A stretch of DNA of 64,000 nucleotides from Rhizopus arrhizus (GCA_024220505.1 JAKZZE010000006.1:1-64000); one strand, 5' to 3'. Counted from the stretch's first letter, positions 1-11,559 are shown. Translations and numbers: made by a program. Notes: generated by a model not told the origin, from the sequence alone.

Positions 1-382
1 AAAAACATAAATACCAATTGCAATTATGCAGACTTCATTTTTCATTTATGCAATACACATAAAGTTGGAGGAAGAGTATAATACTTTGCATTTATTAAAA
101 AACAAGTATATATAAGGTATTTGGTGCTTATAATATGAAAACAGTAAGAGGTCAATGACTAACAACTACTATTTATTAAGAAAAAGGAGAGGAACTAATA
201 ATTTAGAATGAACCCTGGGTTATATCGTCTGACGTAAGCTGGACAGAGATTAATGATAAAATAATGAATAAAGACATCATTAATGACCAAACACGACAAT
301 ATAAACACGTTATTTTATTAATAGACACGTAACAAATTTTATCCTTTTTCATTTAACATTTTCAACCCCATCTTTATTAAAA
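1..382. other. AT-rich left flank, no gene seen
   Basis: No open frame, RNA gene or repeat is recognisable here. The stretch lies upstream of a broken mariner transposase. The matching outer terminal repeat of that element (starting CAGTGGGT) is not found, so the left end of the element is decayed or outside the window. Confidence 0.4.
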
Positions 383-1401
383 ATGACTCACTCCATTCCC
401 AAGATACTCAAAATGATTTGAGAGTGCTCTTAGAGTCTGATTTGTCTTATGAAGAGATTGCTAATCGCTTAACTCTCTCTAAAGCCACTGTTCATCGATA
501 TTGCAAAAAATGGAATATCCAAAGACCCGATAACACTGGCGGACGACCTCAGATCTTAACTGAAGCAAGCAAGTTCCTCATGAAGAGAATGGTAACCTTA
601 GGACGATTGAAGTCAGGTGTTGAGGTCTTCGATTATTTTAAGACCATTTATCCAAGATTGACTTACAACACCATCCTAAACGCCTTAAGAAGCCTAGGAT
701 TCAAAGTCCGATAAAAAAGAAAGGTACCTCTTTTGTCAGCAAAACACAGGAAAGCACGCTTAGAATGGGCACTTGCTCACAGGTACTGGACTATTGACGA
801 CTGGAGAAAGGTTATCTTCTCTGATGAGTCGAAAATCAACGTTTGGGGCTCTGATGGAATTGAATTCTATTGGTGTCTACCTGGAAGCCCATTACAGCCT
901 CATCATGTAATCCCAACCGTAAAACACGGCGGTGGAAGTGTTATGGTGTGGGCTTGTATGACTTCCCATGGAGTTGAATATATCTGCGAGATATACGACG
1001 GCAGAATGACTGCATCCGATTACATCCATATCCTAAAAACCGAACTGGCAGATACCCTTGATTACTACCGATTAGGAGATAGTGATTTCATCTTTCAGCA
1101 CGATAATGATCCGAAACACACTGCCAAGATAACGACGACTTATCTTATAGAAGAAGCAAAGTACCCAGTATTGCCTTGGCCTTCTCAATCGCCTGACCTG
1201 AACCCAATTGAGCACATGTGGAGACATTTAAAGTTGAAATTAGCTTTATATGAGCAAAGGGCAAGAGGTGTCCATGAACTATGGGAAAGAATCAAAATTG
1301 AATGGGAAACATTTGATAAAGATGTTTGTTGTAAATATATTGATAGTATGCCGGCTAGAGTTCAAGCTGTAATAAAAGCTAAGGGTGGAAAAATATATTA
1401 G
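383..1401 (+). pseudogene. Broken Tc1/mariner transposase (copy A)
   Basis: The product was a DDE transposase that cuts and pastes its own element. The first ATG (383) opens a frame that stops at 419-421, while the matching helix-turn-helix coding starts one frame over at about 418, so there is a frameshift near 417. A second break is an in-frame TAA at 712-714; the related copy at 22.7 kb has CCA (Pro) there, so the stop is a mutation. Downstream the catalytic domain is open: FSDESK carries the first Asp, FQHDNDPKHT the second, and SPDLNPIE the Glu, with 35 residues between the last two (DD35E). The C-terminus ends VIKAKGGKIY. It is non-functional as read. The same family is present as a more decayed copy at 22,240-23,393. 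Confidence 0.9.
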
Positions 1402-1421
1402 TATTTTTTTTACCTAGTTAA

Positions 1422-1954
1422 AACCGTTTCAGTCATCCCCTTTTTTTAAAATGGCCATTGCTTAAGATGTAATTCATAGATTAAGAAGGGATGTACATTG
1501 CTATGTTGCAAAAAAGCCATATAATAACAAAATAAAAAAGAACACGTATACTCTTTTTTTTTTATAAGGAGACAAGTTTCTGAGTTTATTAAGTAACCGA
1601 TTTAAAATATCACGTGATATGTTTTGTTGATTTTAAGGATTTTAAATTGTTGTGTGTTTTTGTTTTATGAAATGATTTAGTTGAAAGAGAGATAACCCGT
1701 ATAAGTGTGAGATCGACGTCGAGATGAATAACACGGCAGTATTAAATGCAGAAGAGGTACAGGAAAGATTCCATCGGAAATGAGTTGTTCTTGCAAGGAG
1801 GCAGACAAAAGTTGATTAGCAGAACTTATTGTGGCAGAAGTGGTAAAAGGACGTTGATCGAAGATCGAGGAACACGTATACTCTAAATATTTCTTTCAAA
1901 AAAAGGATAAATGTGTGAGTTTCAATTTTACTGAAACGGTTTTTTGACCCACTG
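1422..1954 (+). repeat. Probable right terminal arm of mariner copy A
   Basis: The arm starts 21 bp after the transposase stop with AACCGTTTCAGT (1422-1433) and ends with its exact reverse complement (1930-1941), followed by the outer tip reading CAGTGGGT on the minus strand (1947-1954) and a TA dinucleotide (1955-1956), the usual mariner target. Tip, 5-nt spacer and internal motif have the same spacing as in the intact mariner at 9888-11559. The inside of the arm holds no gene; AACACGTATACTCT occurs twice (1541 and 1871). Confidence 0.6.
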
Positions 1955-2040
1955 TAATTTATGGCATAGATTCGTCTCCACGAATAATTTCCAGTAGTTT
2001 TCTTCAACGCGCTTTTATTATCAGCGCATTGGTGATTTAT

Positions 2041-4126
2041 CATGAAAGCACCAATCGATTACTTTTTTCAAACCGCTCCAAAAGAGTGGAAAATATTGGA
2101 AGCCATTTCTGTCTATGATAAGTAAAAACGGTATGATTCTTTTGGATCTCTATTGGAAGCGATGTAACATGATATTGGCAGTGCATGTGAAAAACAACCA
2201 ACATTCAAAAAGAAGGGAAAATTATTTGTTGAGATTGTTGAGGTAATATATAAAAATATAAAAAAAATAAAGAGGAAGGTAATAATATCATGTTTTTTTT
2301 TTTTTTTCTTTTTCTAGAATTTGATAGATATGAATTGCATAAAGACACGACAAGAACAAGAACAAGAACAAGGGCAAGAGCAAGAGCAAGAAGGGAGCGA
2401 AAATGAAGGACAAAATTCTGATCGCAACAATGCAGATGTTAATATTCAACCACCAACAACACAGTTCGTATCGATAAAATTGCTGATACTATTACAAATC
2501 ACGGTGAGCTTAATGTTGTAAATAATAAGGTAATGTATTGGTATTATTGGAATAGGATAGTATTTTGGAAATATTTATTCGCTAATACCACTTTGGATAT
2601 CTTATTCCTTCTTAACAGAGACCATTACCATTTACCGATATTTCCTACAACGCTACTGTCACTCCTATTACGTCTACCACTCCATTGGTAATATTATTCT
2701 TTATCCTATTTTTTTTTTTTTTTTTTTTGCTATTCAAAATGCACCGGTTACTAATCATTTGAATAGTGTAATAGGCCTCTATATCTATTAACAAAGAGTC
2801 TAATAGATACGTATTTGATCCACCTTGTACACCAACTGAGCGGCCGCACATGCCCAAGATTCGCAAAGGTGAACTTGAAACACTTGATCAATTATTCGTC
2901 TTTGGCACTCAGTATTGTGTCAGTGACCCTTTGTGTAAAGCTGAATACAACAACAATAAAGAGCAACAAATCAATAGTTCGTCGCTTTGTTCTATTGGGT
3001 TACTTGACGATTTGGTTTTTTTTACTCCGTAAGGTTCCGTACGATGACTTTCTCAATCAAGTCTAGAATTGGAAAGGAGATCCTAAAATTGACGATCAGA
3101 GTAAAAACTTCTTAATTGTCTGCAAACACATCTTAACGACATTTCATCTTGTACATCGAACTCCACCAATGCACGTGATGAATCATGAAAGATCTTTTTT
3201 GTGAATCCATATTAGCTGGACTTTTAGCTTTGTCAAAAATAATCAAGTTTATTGAATTTAAGTGGTAAGTGTAGCAGCAAGTTGTTCATTGAAACAAGGG
3301 AATGATAATGGGAAGAGAGAAATACAAAAAAGGACTTGTTCTGACATATTATTATTATTATTATTATGAAAGGTGCGAGGCAAAGTACAAGGCTACCAAA
3401 CAATTATATTTGAAGGATGGTAACTATGATGGTCGTTCTACTCCACCTGCAAAGTACATCGATGCTTTGGGTATCTTAAAGACGCATAATAACATGGAGA
3501 TGGTGGTTGTAGAATCATCAAGGTATTAAATTAAAATATAACTATACTATTATTGATAACACATGAATATAATAATCTGATAATTAATTTGTTTTTTTAT
3601 GAATATCTATAGTGGTATGATTGAAGAACACACCACACATAGTCTTGAGGATTCAATGAAGATCCATGAGTGCAATGTCGCTGCTTTGAGGGAGGAGGCT
3701 TGTCATTATGAAAACGCATCCTTAGAAACATTTAAGAAGCTCGGTGCTTATGGAATTCAAATCATCAAAACGCAAGTAACCTTGAGCAAGACAATGATTC
3801 ATGATAAGCACCGTTGGAAAAACATTGAAATGCGGTCAGCACAAATACCAAGGACATGGGATGATCGATTGTTAATGCTAGAGTATTTGGAACTATTGGG
3901 AACACTCTATGTAAGGCAAACGGGTGATGAATGGGGGATCTGGATAATGATTGTTGCATCGGGTTATTTCATTATACTAACAAGTATTGTATTTATATAT
4001 TTATAGATTGAACTTCTACATGCACAGGAAGTTGAGAGCAAGTTGCTTGAAGAACGTGTGAATGTGGGTCGACCGCACTACGGCGCAAAAAATCTCCGCA
4101 TAACACTCATTGTAGGCGCGGATTAA
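2041..4126 (+). pseudogene. Decayed multi-exon gene of a family likely expanded in Mucorales
   Basis: The pieces read as one spliced gene with stops. The start region (MKAPIDYFFQTAPKEWK) has TAA codons at about 2124 and 2167. After a T-rich intron comes a Glu/Gln repeat (about 2346-2400), then segments reading ERPHMPKIRKGELETLDQLF, HLVHRTPPMHVMNHERSFF and KYIDALGIL. The best part is SGMIEEHTTHSLEDSMKIHE with the following exon. Two introns are clear: 3523-3612 (GTATTA..TAG) and 3911-4006 (GTAAGG..TAG), both keeping the frame. A stop follows at 4124-4126. The pattern of a Ser-Ser-Gly followed by an acidic HT..LEDS segment, then IIK..LTLSKT and IEMRSAQIP, resembles hypothetical proteins I recall from Mucorales, but I cannot verify this and no function is known to me. 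In-frame stops and frame slips make it a pseudogene. Confidence 0.55.
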
Positions 4127-4139
4127 TAAAATAAAGATG

Positions 4140-4613
4140 CTAAAAATGTCGAATTTAGCATAATTTAGCATAATTTAGAATAAAATTGGAATAACATTGG
4201 AGTAAAACATGATGCTACATGAACTCTCATACGCTTTCACATAACAATTTAATTGGATGAGGCAAAATTGGAGTAAAATGGAGTAAAATTGGTCTAAAGT
4301 ATAACAATTTAATTGGACGAGGCAGACATTAGCTGTTCTGTATATAAGCAGAGTATGGCTATGTTTAATCAATTATGTCCAGTAAAATGGGTAGGTTTAT
4401 TATTGTATAGGGCAGTATAAATGGACAAATTTAAATGATTTAATAATACGATGCTTTATTTATTTTATATTATTCATTTGAATAAAAAAAAAAGTAATAA
4501 CAAAAAAAAGTAATAGCAAAAAAAAAAAAAAATAATAAAAGAAAAAGAATAATAAAAGAAAAGGAATAAAAAAAAAGGAATACAGAATGAACAGATCCAA
4601 TATAATTGTACGT
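4140..4613. other. Short direct repeats and A-rich tract
   Basis: ATAACAATTTAATTGGA followed by TGAGGCA or CGAGGCA occurs at about 4232 and 4301, and TTGGAGTAAAA recurs at about 4196 and 4267. A TTTAGCATAA unit is repeated around 4153-4175. A long A-rich tract spans about 4485-4585. No coding frame is evident. It is probably degraded repeat DNA. Confidence 0.4.
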
Positions 4614-6439
4614 CATTACTTACCTGTCCTCGACAATATTCAATGCAACCCATTTAGCAGATTTAATTACTTTCAACAATCTACATTGCAATCTACATTC
4701 AACAGAGTAATTAATATTTAAACATATGCAATTTTATTTCTATTTACCAAAATTGTTTTCCTTTTTTTTTTTTATCACATGATGGATAATTGTCTTATAC
4801 AACCATTGTTACTTTTCCTCAAGTCCGTGCGCCTATGCTTTATTGGGTTTCATAATACTCTATCATCATTGCTGTTATCGTTAATATCATTACAGTTGCT
4901 TCATACAAAATCCACATTGCAAAATAAAACAAAGTATTAAAATCTAATAAATAAAAAACATCAGTTAAGAAAAAAGTAACAAGCAAACAAATTATACCTT
5001 TTGTCTTGTTCAAACATACTATCTATACAATATGATGTTGGTTAAGGTTCAATCTATCTGAAGCAGCATAGAGTATAATTTTACCTAATATCAACAGCAT
5101 ACACAATATGAAACAACACACCAAGCATAGTATACAAAAGCAGAGGATGAATAGTTGCGACAAACTGGTCTACAGCATGATAGAGTATTGATTATACAGC
5201 TAGGTTGCACACTACAGATAGAGTCAGTAAAGTGTCAAGGTAAGGAGCGGAAAGAAATACAAATAAAGATATGAAGAAGAGCAAGGGTTGTTGCATGTTG
5301 TAATGTAGCCATAACTAAGTTTTCTTTAATTAGTGAACCATTCGTTAAAAACATCTTGTTTGACTAAAGCTCTCGCAATATTTGAAGTAAAAGAATACTA
5401 GAGCTTACTATAAGCAAAGATAAAAAGAAATGGTTAAAAGGAATACAACATCCAACAACTTCATACCCATGCAACATAATAATTGTTTTTTTTTTTTTTT
5501 TTCATTTGTAATGCGTTGACTGTTTGAGCTGATTTAGTTTTAGCTATTTTGTTTTCAAAACATGGTGCATATCAGCAATAACTAAAAGTATCAAAAACTG
5601 TTAACAAAGTAGAGTAATAATGAATATACGAAAAAAAAAAAAAAAAAAAAAGAAAAGAGCCATAAAAAATAAAAAAATAAAATAATGCTTTAAAATCCAT
5701 GCAAGTTTATTTCATACAATTAACGTCATAGGACCAATGGCATTGAGGAATAATAACTAAGCTATATAAAAAAGTACCAACATTACCATCATGGAGATCT
5801 AGTCATGACAAGACAATTCTAAACGACATTTAACAAACAATAGTAGAATTTATTTAACAAAAGATAAAACAAAAAAGAAAAAGAAACAATATTCTTCTCT
5901 TTTTATTTTGACGACGAGAAGTAGGACGAGTGCCAGAACGGGTGGTAGACATAATGGTATGCTTTCCGATCTTTAATACCTTTTTCTTCATTTCATTTAT
6001 GTAGCCTTCTTTTTTTTATTTTTTTATGCTTTTATGCCTATGTCTATGATTTAATAACTTCTTTTTCCATGTTCTTTTTTTAATTACCATCAAAACTCCA
6101 TCCAAAATATATATCTAATCTTCTCTTATGTATTGCTGTATTCACGTAAATCACTTTTCGACTATAATCCAAATAAATTCTATGCATATGTTTCTATGCT
6201 TAAAACCTTTTACAAGAAACTATTTTATACGTTTTGTAGCTGTAATAAAAAAAAATCGTTTTAAGAGTTTTTAAACAAAGCTTCAGGTTTTGTATCTGTT
6301 AACAAGTTGCACTGCAAAATGATATGTTATTTGACACCTTCCATTATCTCTACAGTGTTACGTTGTTGTTAAAGGGATTTATAGCCTTATATCCAATATG
6401 CTAATCAAAATAAGATTTTTTTCATTATGAGTACTGAAC

Positions 6440-6472
<33 letters not shown>

Positions 6473-7545
6473 CCTACCAAATAAAGACTTTTTTTCTACT
6501 AAATATTTCATAAAGCATAGGACTAAACGGAATGTAGCTCATATACTAAACATACATTAGATGCAATGTATATCAACAAACGATCACTATTTACCTTAAA
6601 AAAAAGCTAATTCTTGTTAAATAATTGTAAAAACTAGATTAAGGTACAAGATAAATAATAACAGTTTAATTGTTAGCAAGTGTTTAGAATAGTAAAAATA
6701 ATTACGAGCCGTAAGAATTTCGTAGCAGGATTACATGAAGAAAGAAAAGAAGTACAATCGGAAGTTTCTTGTACTTTTTGAAACGCTTGTAAGTTATAAC
6801 GACGTCATCCTAGAGCATTTGCAAACTCGTTTTTTTTTTTTATTACAATTATTTTTGAAATTCGTTATTTTAATTCATGATTACAACAATTATTAGTAGT
6901 CAAACAGATTGAATTCCTTTGGCTTCAATTAAACTGACTATAACAGAGAAAAAGTATAATAACAAAGGACAACCTACTCAAATCAATATTTTTACCCAAT
7001 GAAGAAGTAATTTAAACAAATTACTTTATTGTATATGGTCTGAATTTGATAATAGTTTATACAACTCTTTTTTATATCTATTACGCATTTATATTCTTCA
7101 GTTTATTTCCCCATATTTAATACAAAAAAATAAAGATTCACAACTATGACAAATTACTCTCAGTTCAATTAACATAAAAAGTTTGTAATGTAACTCGACT
7201 AGTAAAAGTATAATGAAGCAGTACTACAATTGGATACAAAGAAAAGTTACAGCAATCAAAGCATATCTTGTTTAAATTTGCTAAAATAAATAGAACTAAA
7301 GGCACAGGTGCATTACTGACTCTTTGCCATAATGCTTACATGTCTTCTTTTTCACATTTTAAGTTTCCATTAAAAACATATCAGCTAGAGCACAAGATGT
7401 GGAAGTGGTTTAAGATACGACAATTGACAGAGGCATAAAAAACGTAAGCTTTGTTCTTTTTTTTTACATTTTTGGCAGTAATGGAGCTATAAGTTGTCTC
7501 TTTTTTTGTTGTTGCAAATTATCAATTATAAAAACAACCACAAAA
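4614..7545 (-). repeat. 3-kb unit, copy A: remnants of spliced membrane-protein genes
   Basis: This stretch aligns in the same orientation with 18,608-21,575. Intergenic and exon-like blocks are conserved, for example 6275-6385 with 20,965-21,080 and 5520-5610 with 19,500-19,600. On the minus strand exon-like pieces sit between splice-like sites: a hydrophobic run with LVCCFILCMLLIL (about 5090), MFEQDK before a GTATAA donor (about 5000), and NTLFYFAM followed by YEATVMILTI (about 4880-4950). A TM7-like exon near 6500-6580 is frame-broken here but open in copy B. A short frame beginning MSTTRSGTRPTSRRQNKK lies at 5955, 300 bp downstream of the preceding gene remnant. In-frame stops are present, so this copy is a pseudogene array. 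A receptor-like origin is only a suggestion. Confidence 0.5.
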
Positions 7546-7618
7546 TATAGTTCAAGATAGAAACAAAAAAGAGAGTCGCAGAACATTTTTTTTTTTTTAA
7601 AAAATAAAAATTGTACGC

Positions 7619-9048
7619 ATGGTTCTTTCGCCTACCAACGCTAAGCCACCTGAAGAAGGTGACAACATTCCTAACAATGTTCAACAATCAGAGAGTTTAC
7701 CTGTCGTCTCACGACGTCCAACGAAAGTGTTGTATTCTAAGATACACCAAAGACCGGCTAAAACTCGTGAAAGTCTGATTCACACCAAACCTATGATGAC
7801 ATCTTCAGTTCAGTCATCTAGTCCAGATCTTACCATTTCTGAACAGAATTCTCCCGTTATCATCGACACTGTATACTGGGGTGTCTCACAAACACCTGGA
7901 AGTCTTTTCTTCGACATTACTTCTCGCAAAGAATCGGACAGAACGATTTATAAGTTGGCTTTTGGACAATTTCATGACTATGTCGGTTTGGTAGTTCATA
8001 AATCAGGTCACAACCGTTATTTAGAAATCAACTTCGATAATGACCACTTCCGGTCAAAGGCTTGTGCGAATGGTTTTCAATTTGATAATGGACAACTTAT
8101 TATACGTCCCGTAGTAGCTTGTAGACCTGGATCTACTATCCGTCGTCTGACCCTACAACGTCTCCCTTGGTTACGTCCCCAACAACTCCTGGAAGGCTTG
8201 AAACATACTCTGTCTAGTTATGGGTATGTTCGGGATGTGGGTATTGTAACTGATTCCGACACTGGTGCGTTCCTTGGTTCTGGGTACGCAGTACTTGATT
8301 GTTCCTCTGACCCATCTCAGCCAGACCCCTTTCTGGATCTGGCTCACATAATGCCTTGGGTTGATCCGCATAACACAGAAACAGATGACTATTCCGTGTA
8401 TATCCATGCGTACTGGAAGGAAATGCCACATATTGTAAGTATTGTCACGAACTTGGGCATAGCGCCTCTGAGTGTCAACAGGCTCCCAGTAACAAGAGAG
8501 TCTGTTATTATTGTTATAAGCCCGGTCACATTAGGGTTCAATGTCCTGATAAGATTTCACCAGCTAAAAGACTTCGAAGTTCCCATAAGTCAAAAAATAC
8601 CATGCCTTCTCCGAAAAATACGATGGTTGAGGCTGTTAAGACAGTTGAGTTACTTGATAACCCGACCGGATCGACAATACAATCCACTATCCAGGAGCAA
8701 ACTCAAGAAAGTAATGTGGACTCTCCAACTGCAGCTCCTTCCCTAAATGAGGACACAGTTGAAGATCTTATGTCAGTCCCCAGTGCGACTTATAAACACA
8801 TTCAATATGCGGAAGATGTTTCAATGTCAGATATATCTGAACAATCCAATAACGAAGTCTCAATCCAATCTCAATGGGCAACTACATCTGAACCTTTTTC
8901 ATCTCCCGAAACAGATACAGTTTCTTCTAACATTGATCCACCCGCTGTCTCAACATCTGAAAAAAAGAAAACGACAAAAGATTCTTCAACTACAGGACCA
9001 CGAAGGAGTACTCGCGTTACGCGGCCTCCCGATCGACTTGATTTGTAA
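7619..9048 (+). pseudogene. LINE ORF1, RNA-binding protein with two zinc knuckles, frameshifted
   Basis: The ATG at 7619 opens a frame of about 270 residues, then near 8430 the coding slips by one base. In the new frame (which runs on to TAA at 9046-9048) two perfect CX2CX4HX4C knuckles appear: CKYCHELGHSASEC from 8434 and CYYCYKPGHIRVQC shortly after. These are typical of LINE and retroviral-type nucleic-acid-binding ORF1 proteins that coat the element RNA. The C-terminus is Ser/Thr-rich and ends in a basic RRSTRVTRPPDRLDL stretch. ORF2 starts 2 nt after the stop. The original frame reads on to 8746 as nonsense, so the slip is a mutation or a recoding site; mutation is more likely given the other lesions. 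Confidence 0.8.
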
Positions 9049-9050
9049 TT

Positions 9051-9887
9051 ATGAATAATAATCAGAATCGCAAGGCTTTATCGTTACTGTCTCTGAATGG
9101 CAATAGTTTTTTCAAAGTCAGTAAACCATCATCACGACATCATCTAATCCGGTACATTCGCTCAAAGTCACCATCATTTGTCGCTCTTCAAGAGGTTGAT
9201 AACTGTGGTGCATCTCTCCCACATCAAAACATCTTGCATCAACAGTTTTGTTGTCAACAATCTTTGTGGACTGAATATTGTGGACTGAATATTGTGGACT
9301 TTTATGTTTTGATCCTCAGTTCACTATCTCTAGAATTCCTCTCCCTGAGGATTCTCGATGTATTCTCGCTCAAGTAGACCATATTGATGGTCATATGGAA
9401 CCTTTCCATATTCTCGTAGTGTATGCTCCTGCATCGTCTTCCAAAGCACGTGCAGAGTTTTTTGAATCTATTTTAAATTTTCGACAATTGTCTCCTCTTG
9501 ACACTATATCGTGCGTTGATCGCCTCATAATTGCTGGCGATTTTAATTACTCAACCCCAACCGCCTCTTCGACGCGAAATGCTCGTCCTCCACAACAGTG
9601 GATGCATTTCCTACAATGTCATTTTCGCAACGTCATGTCTGACCTTCGGTCGTTAGTTACGCCAACCTTTCGTCGCGGAGATCTGTCACATTCAACCATT
9701 GACTATATTTATATGTCGCTTGATTTAGCAATCAATTATGTTGATGCCGATGTCGAATTTCTCAATCCTCATTGGACTGATCATGCCCTTCTTACACTTG
9801 TCTTCAAACCGGATTTGCCAACGCCTTCTGGTCCTGGCCTTTGGCGTGCAAACCCGACATATGTAACTCATCGGGACTTTAGACATA
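9051..9887 (+). pseudogene. LINE ORF2, N-terminal endonuclease part
   Basis: This is the exonuclease-endonuclease-phosphatase (APE) domain that nicks target DNA for retroposition. Visible motifs are LSLNGNSFF and FVALQEVDN (metal-binding Glu), VVYAPASSS, IIAGDFN, STIDYIYM and WTDHALL (final Asp-His). The reading frame is broken by a 14-bp tandem duplication of CTGAATATTGTGGA (9271-9284 and 9285-9298); removing one copy links the first frame to the frame open to 9887. The coding is then cut by a mariner inserted at TA 9886-9887. The continuation resumes in frame at 11562. Confidence 0.85.
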
Positions 9888-10098
9888 CAGTGGGTGGACT
9901 AATTGTCCCAGTGTTTCAACATTTTTTACGTTTGACACTGTAACTCGACCAATTCTTAGGCTATGTGACTAGTTTTATGCTCATTAGAAAGGGCGCACTT
10001 CGTGCTACATAATATCAAAGAACTGGCGTTCGGAGATTACACAGTCTGAGTTAATTAGCAATAGAAAAAAAACACCGCACTGGGACAATTTTTCCGCT
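9888..10098 (+). repeat. Left 211-bp terminal inverted repeat of mariner
   Basis: It is identical to the reverse complement of 11349-11559 by direct reading. AATTGTCCCAGTG at 9901-9913 recurs inverted at 10078-10090, so the arm itself is bracketed by opposed 13-bp motifs that are candidate transposase binding sites. Confidence 0.95.
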
Positions 10099-10114
10099 TG
10101 AACATAAATTTTAT

Positions 10115-11146
10115 TTAATAACGGGTATGTCCCCCTTTAGCACTAATAATTGCTTTACAACGATCCGGCATGCTATCTATATATCTTCTACACTCATCCA
10201 CTGTAAAAGTATTCCATTCTTTTTTGATTCTTTCCCATAACTCATGTACTCCTTTAGCCTTAGTGTCATATACACTCAGCTTGAGTTTAAGGTGATGCCA
10301 TACATGTTCAATAGGGTTTAAATCGGGAATTTGGGCTGGCCAGCTAAAGATATGATCACTCTTGAAGTTATTATTCACAAACCATTGCTTAGCAAGCTTC
10401 GAAGTGTGCTTGGGATCCTTATCTTGTTGAAAATAGATATTCTCAGGATTGTATCCATAGTACTTTAGGCTGTCCATAAGTGTAGTTTCCAAGATATTTA
10501 CATAACCCACAGCTTTCGTAGTTCCGTCATGTATCCAACTAGCATACCCAGGGCCATCATAAGTAATACAACCCCATACCATGACACTTCCTTGGCCGCC
10601 TTTCACTGTAAGATCTAAGTGATGAGGCTGCAATACATCGTCTGGTCGACTCCAGTAATACTTGCAACCGTCTGATCCGAAAACATTGACTTTAGTCTCA
10701 TCACTAAACACCATACGCCTCCAGTCATCGGTTGTCCAGCCTTTGTGGGCCATAGCCCATGCTAAACGTCGTTCCTTGTACTGTTTACTGAGCAGAGGCT
10801 TCTTCGCTTTGATTTTAGCTCTGAAGTTCATACTTTTAAGAAGCTTCAAGACTCCAGAATAACCAATAGTATATCCCAAACCATTCAGATATTGATGTAC
10901 TGCTTTGGCTGTCTTGAATTCACCCTTTATTACTTGTCTACGGATGTACGACTTGGTAGTTTCACCAACAGTTGCTCTTCTACCAGGAGCTGCCTTCATT
11001 CGGTTTGGAAAAAACTTGTTCGCGTACCTACCTAACGTTGACTTTTTCAATCCGGGAATGCGTTCCATAACTTGTTCATATGTCATATTACTAGCCAAAA
11101 GCATTTGGATTTGTTTCTGAACAGATTTGCTGATAGTAGGAGTCAT
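10115..11146 (-). CDS. Mariner transposase, DD37E, apparently intact
   Basis: A 343-residue DDE transposase that would act in the nucleus on the flanking inverted repeats. N-terminal helix-turn-helix segments (about residues 1-110) include MTYEQVMERIPGLKKSTLGR and a GRR patch (residues 55-57) between the two DNA-binding helices. Catalytic residues are D149 (FSDETK), D242 (FQQDKDPKHT) and E280 (IPDLNPIE), with 37 residues between the last two, unlike the 34 of classical Tc1 and the 35 of the other family in this window. Length is normal for the superfamily. There are no internal stops, and the ATG is the first in frame, about 200 bp inside the right arm. The stop is 17 bp from the left arm. 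The C-terminal IDSMPDRCKAIISAKGG block is shared with the other copies. Confidence 0.95.
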   Translation of the reverse strand: MTPTISKSVQKQIQMLLASNMTYEQVMERIPGLKKSTLGRYANKFFPNRMKAAPGRRATVGETTKSYIRRQVIKGEFKTAKAVHQYLNGLGYTIGYSGVLKLLKSMNFRAKIKAKKPLLSKQYKERRLAWAMAHKGWTTDDWRRMVFSDETKVNVFGSDGCKYYWSRPDDVLQPHHLDLTVKGGQGSVMVWGCITYDGPGYASWIHDGTTKAVGYVNILETTLMDSLKYYGYNPENIYFQQDKDPKHTSKLAKQWFVNNNFKSDHIFSWPAQIPDLNPIEHVWHHLKLKLSVYDTKAKGVHELWERIKKEWNTFTVDECRRYIDSMPDRCKAIISAKGGHTRY

Positions 11147-11348
11147 TTGATGCGGGACAAAGTCGTAAGAAGTGCAGTATAGAAAGAGACTAAGAATATT
11201 GTAAAAAAAAAGAATAACATAAAGCTACTTATACTTTACATTAAAGATATGAGTCATAGATTATCATAGATAAGACTTGTATATTAGTTTCGGTGATTTC
11301 TGATTGATAAGAAGGCGATGTTTAGAACACATTGCAAAATAAGCAGGT

Positions 11349-11559
11349 AGCGGAAAAATTGTCCCAGTGCGGTGTTTTTTTTCTATTGCTAATTAACTCA
11401 GACTGTGTAATCTCCGAACGCCAGTTCTTTGATATTATGTAGCACGAAGTGCGCCCTTTCTAATGAGCATAAAACTAGTCACATAGCCTAAGAATTGGTC
11501 GAGTTACAGTGTCAAACGTAAAAAATGTTGAAACACTGGGACAATTAGTCCACCCACTG
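11349..11559 (-). repeat. Right 211-bp terminal inverted repeat of mariner
   Basis: This is the exact inverse of the left arm. It ends CACCCACTG at 11559 followed by the TA target duplicate. It also carries the paired 13-bp motif at its inner and outer sides. Confidence 0.95.

Larger units (their letters stand above)
9888..11559 (-). mobile_element. Intact Tc1/mariner element with 211-bp terminal inverted repeats
   Basis: The element is 1672 bp, bounded by TA duplications (9886-9887 and 11560-11561). Its ends start CAGTGGGTGGACT and are perfectly inverted over 211 bp. It carries one uninterrupted transposase gene on the minus strand. It sits inside LINE ORF2, and deleting it with one TA restores the LINE frame exactly. 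Identical arms and an open transposase argue for recent insertion and possible activity. Confidence 0.95.

Noticed and set aside
2346..2400. Glu/Gln repeat as an independent low-complexity gene
   Set aside because: It sits between splice-like sites inside the decayed gene at 2041-4126 and has no separate support.
3911..4006. Hydrophobic C-terminus read at the end of the 3599-4006 frame
   Set aside because: It is an intron (GTAAGG..TAG); the exon continues in frame at 4007.
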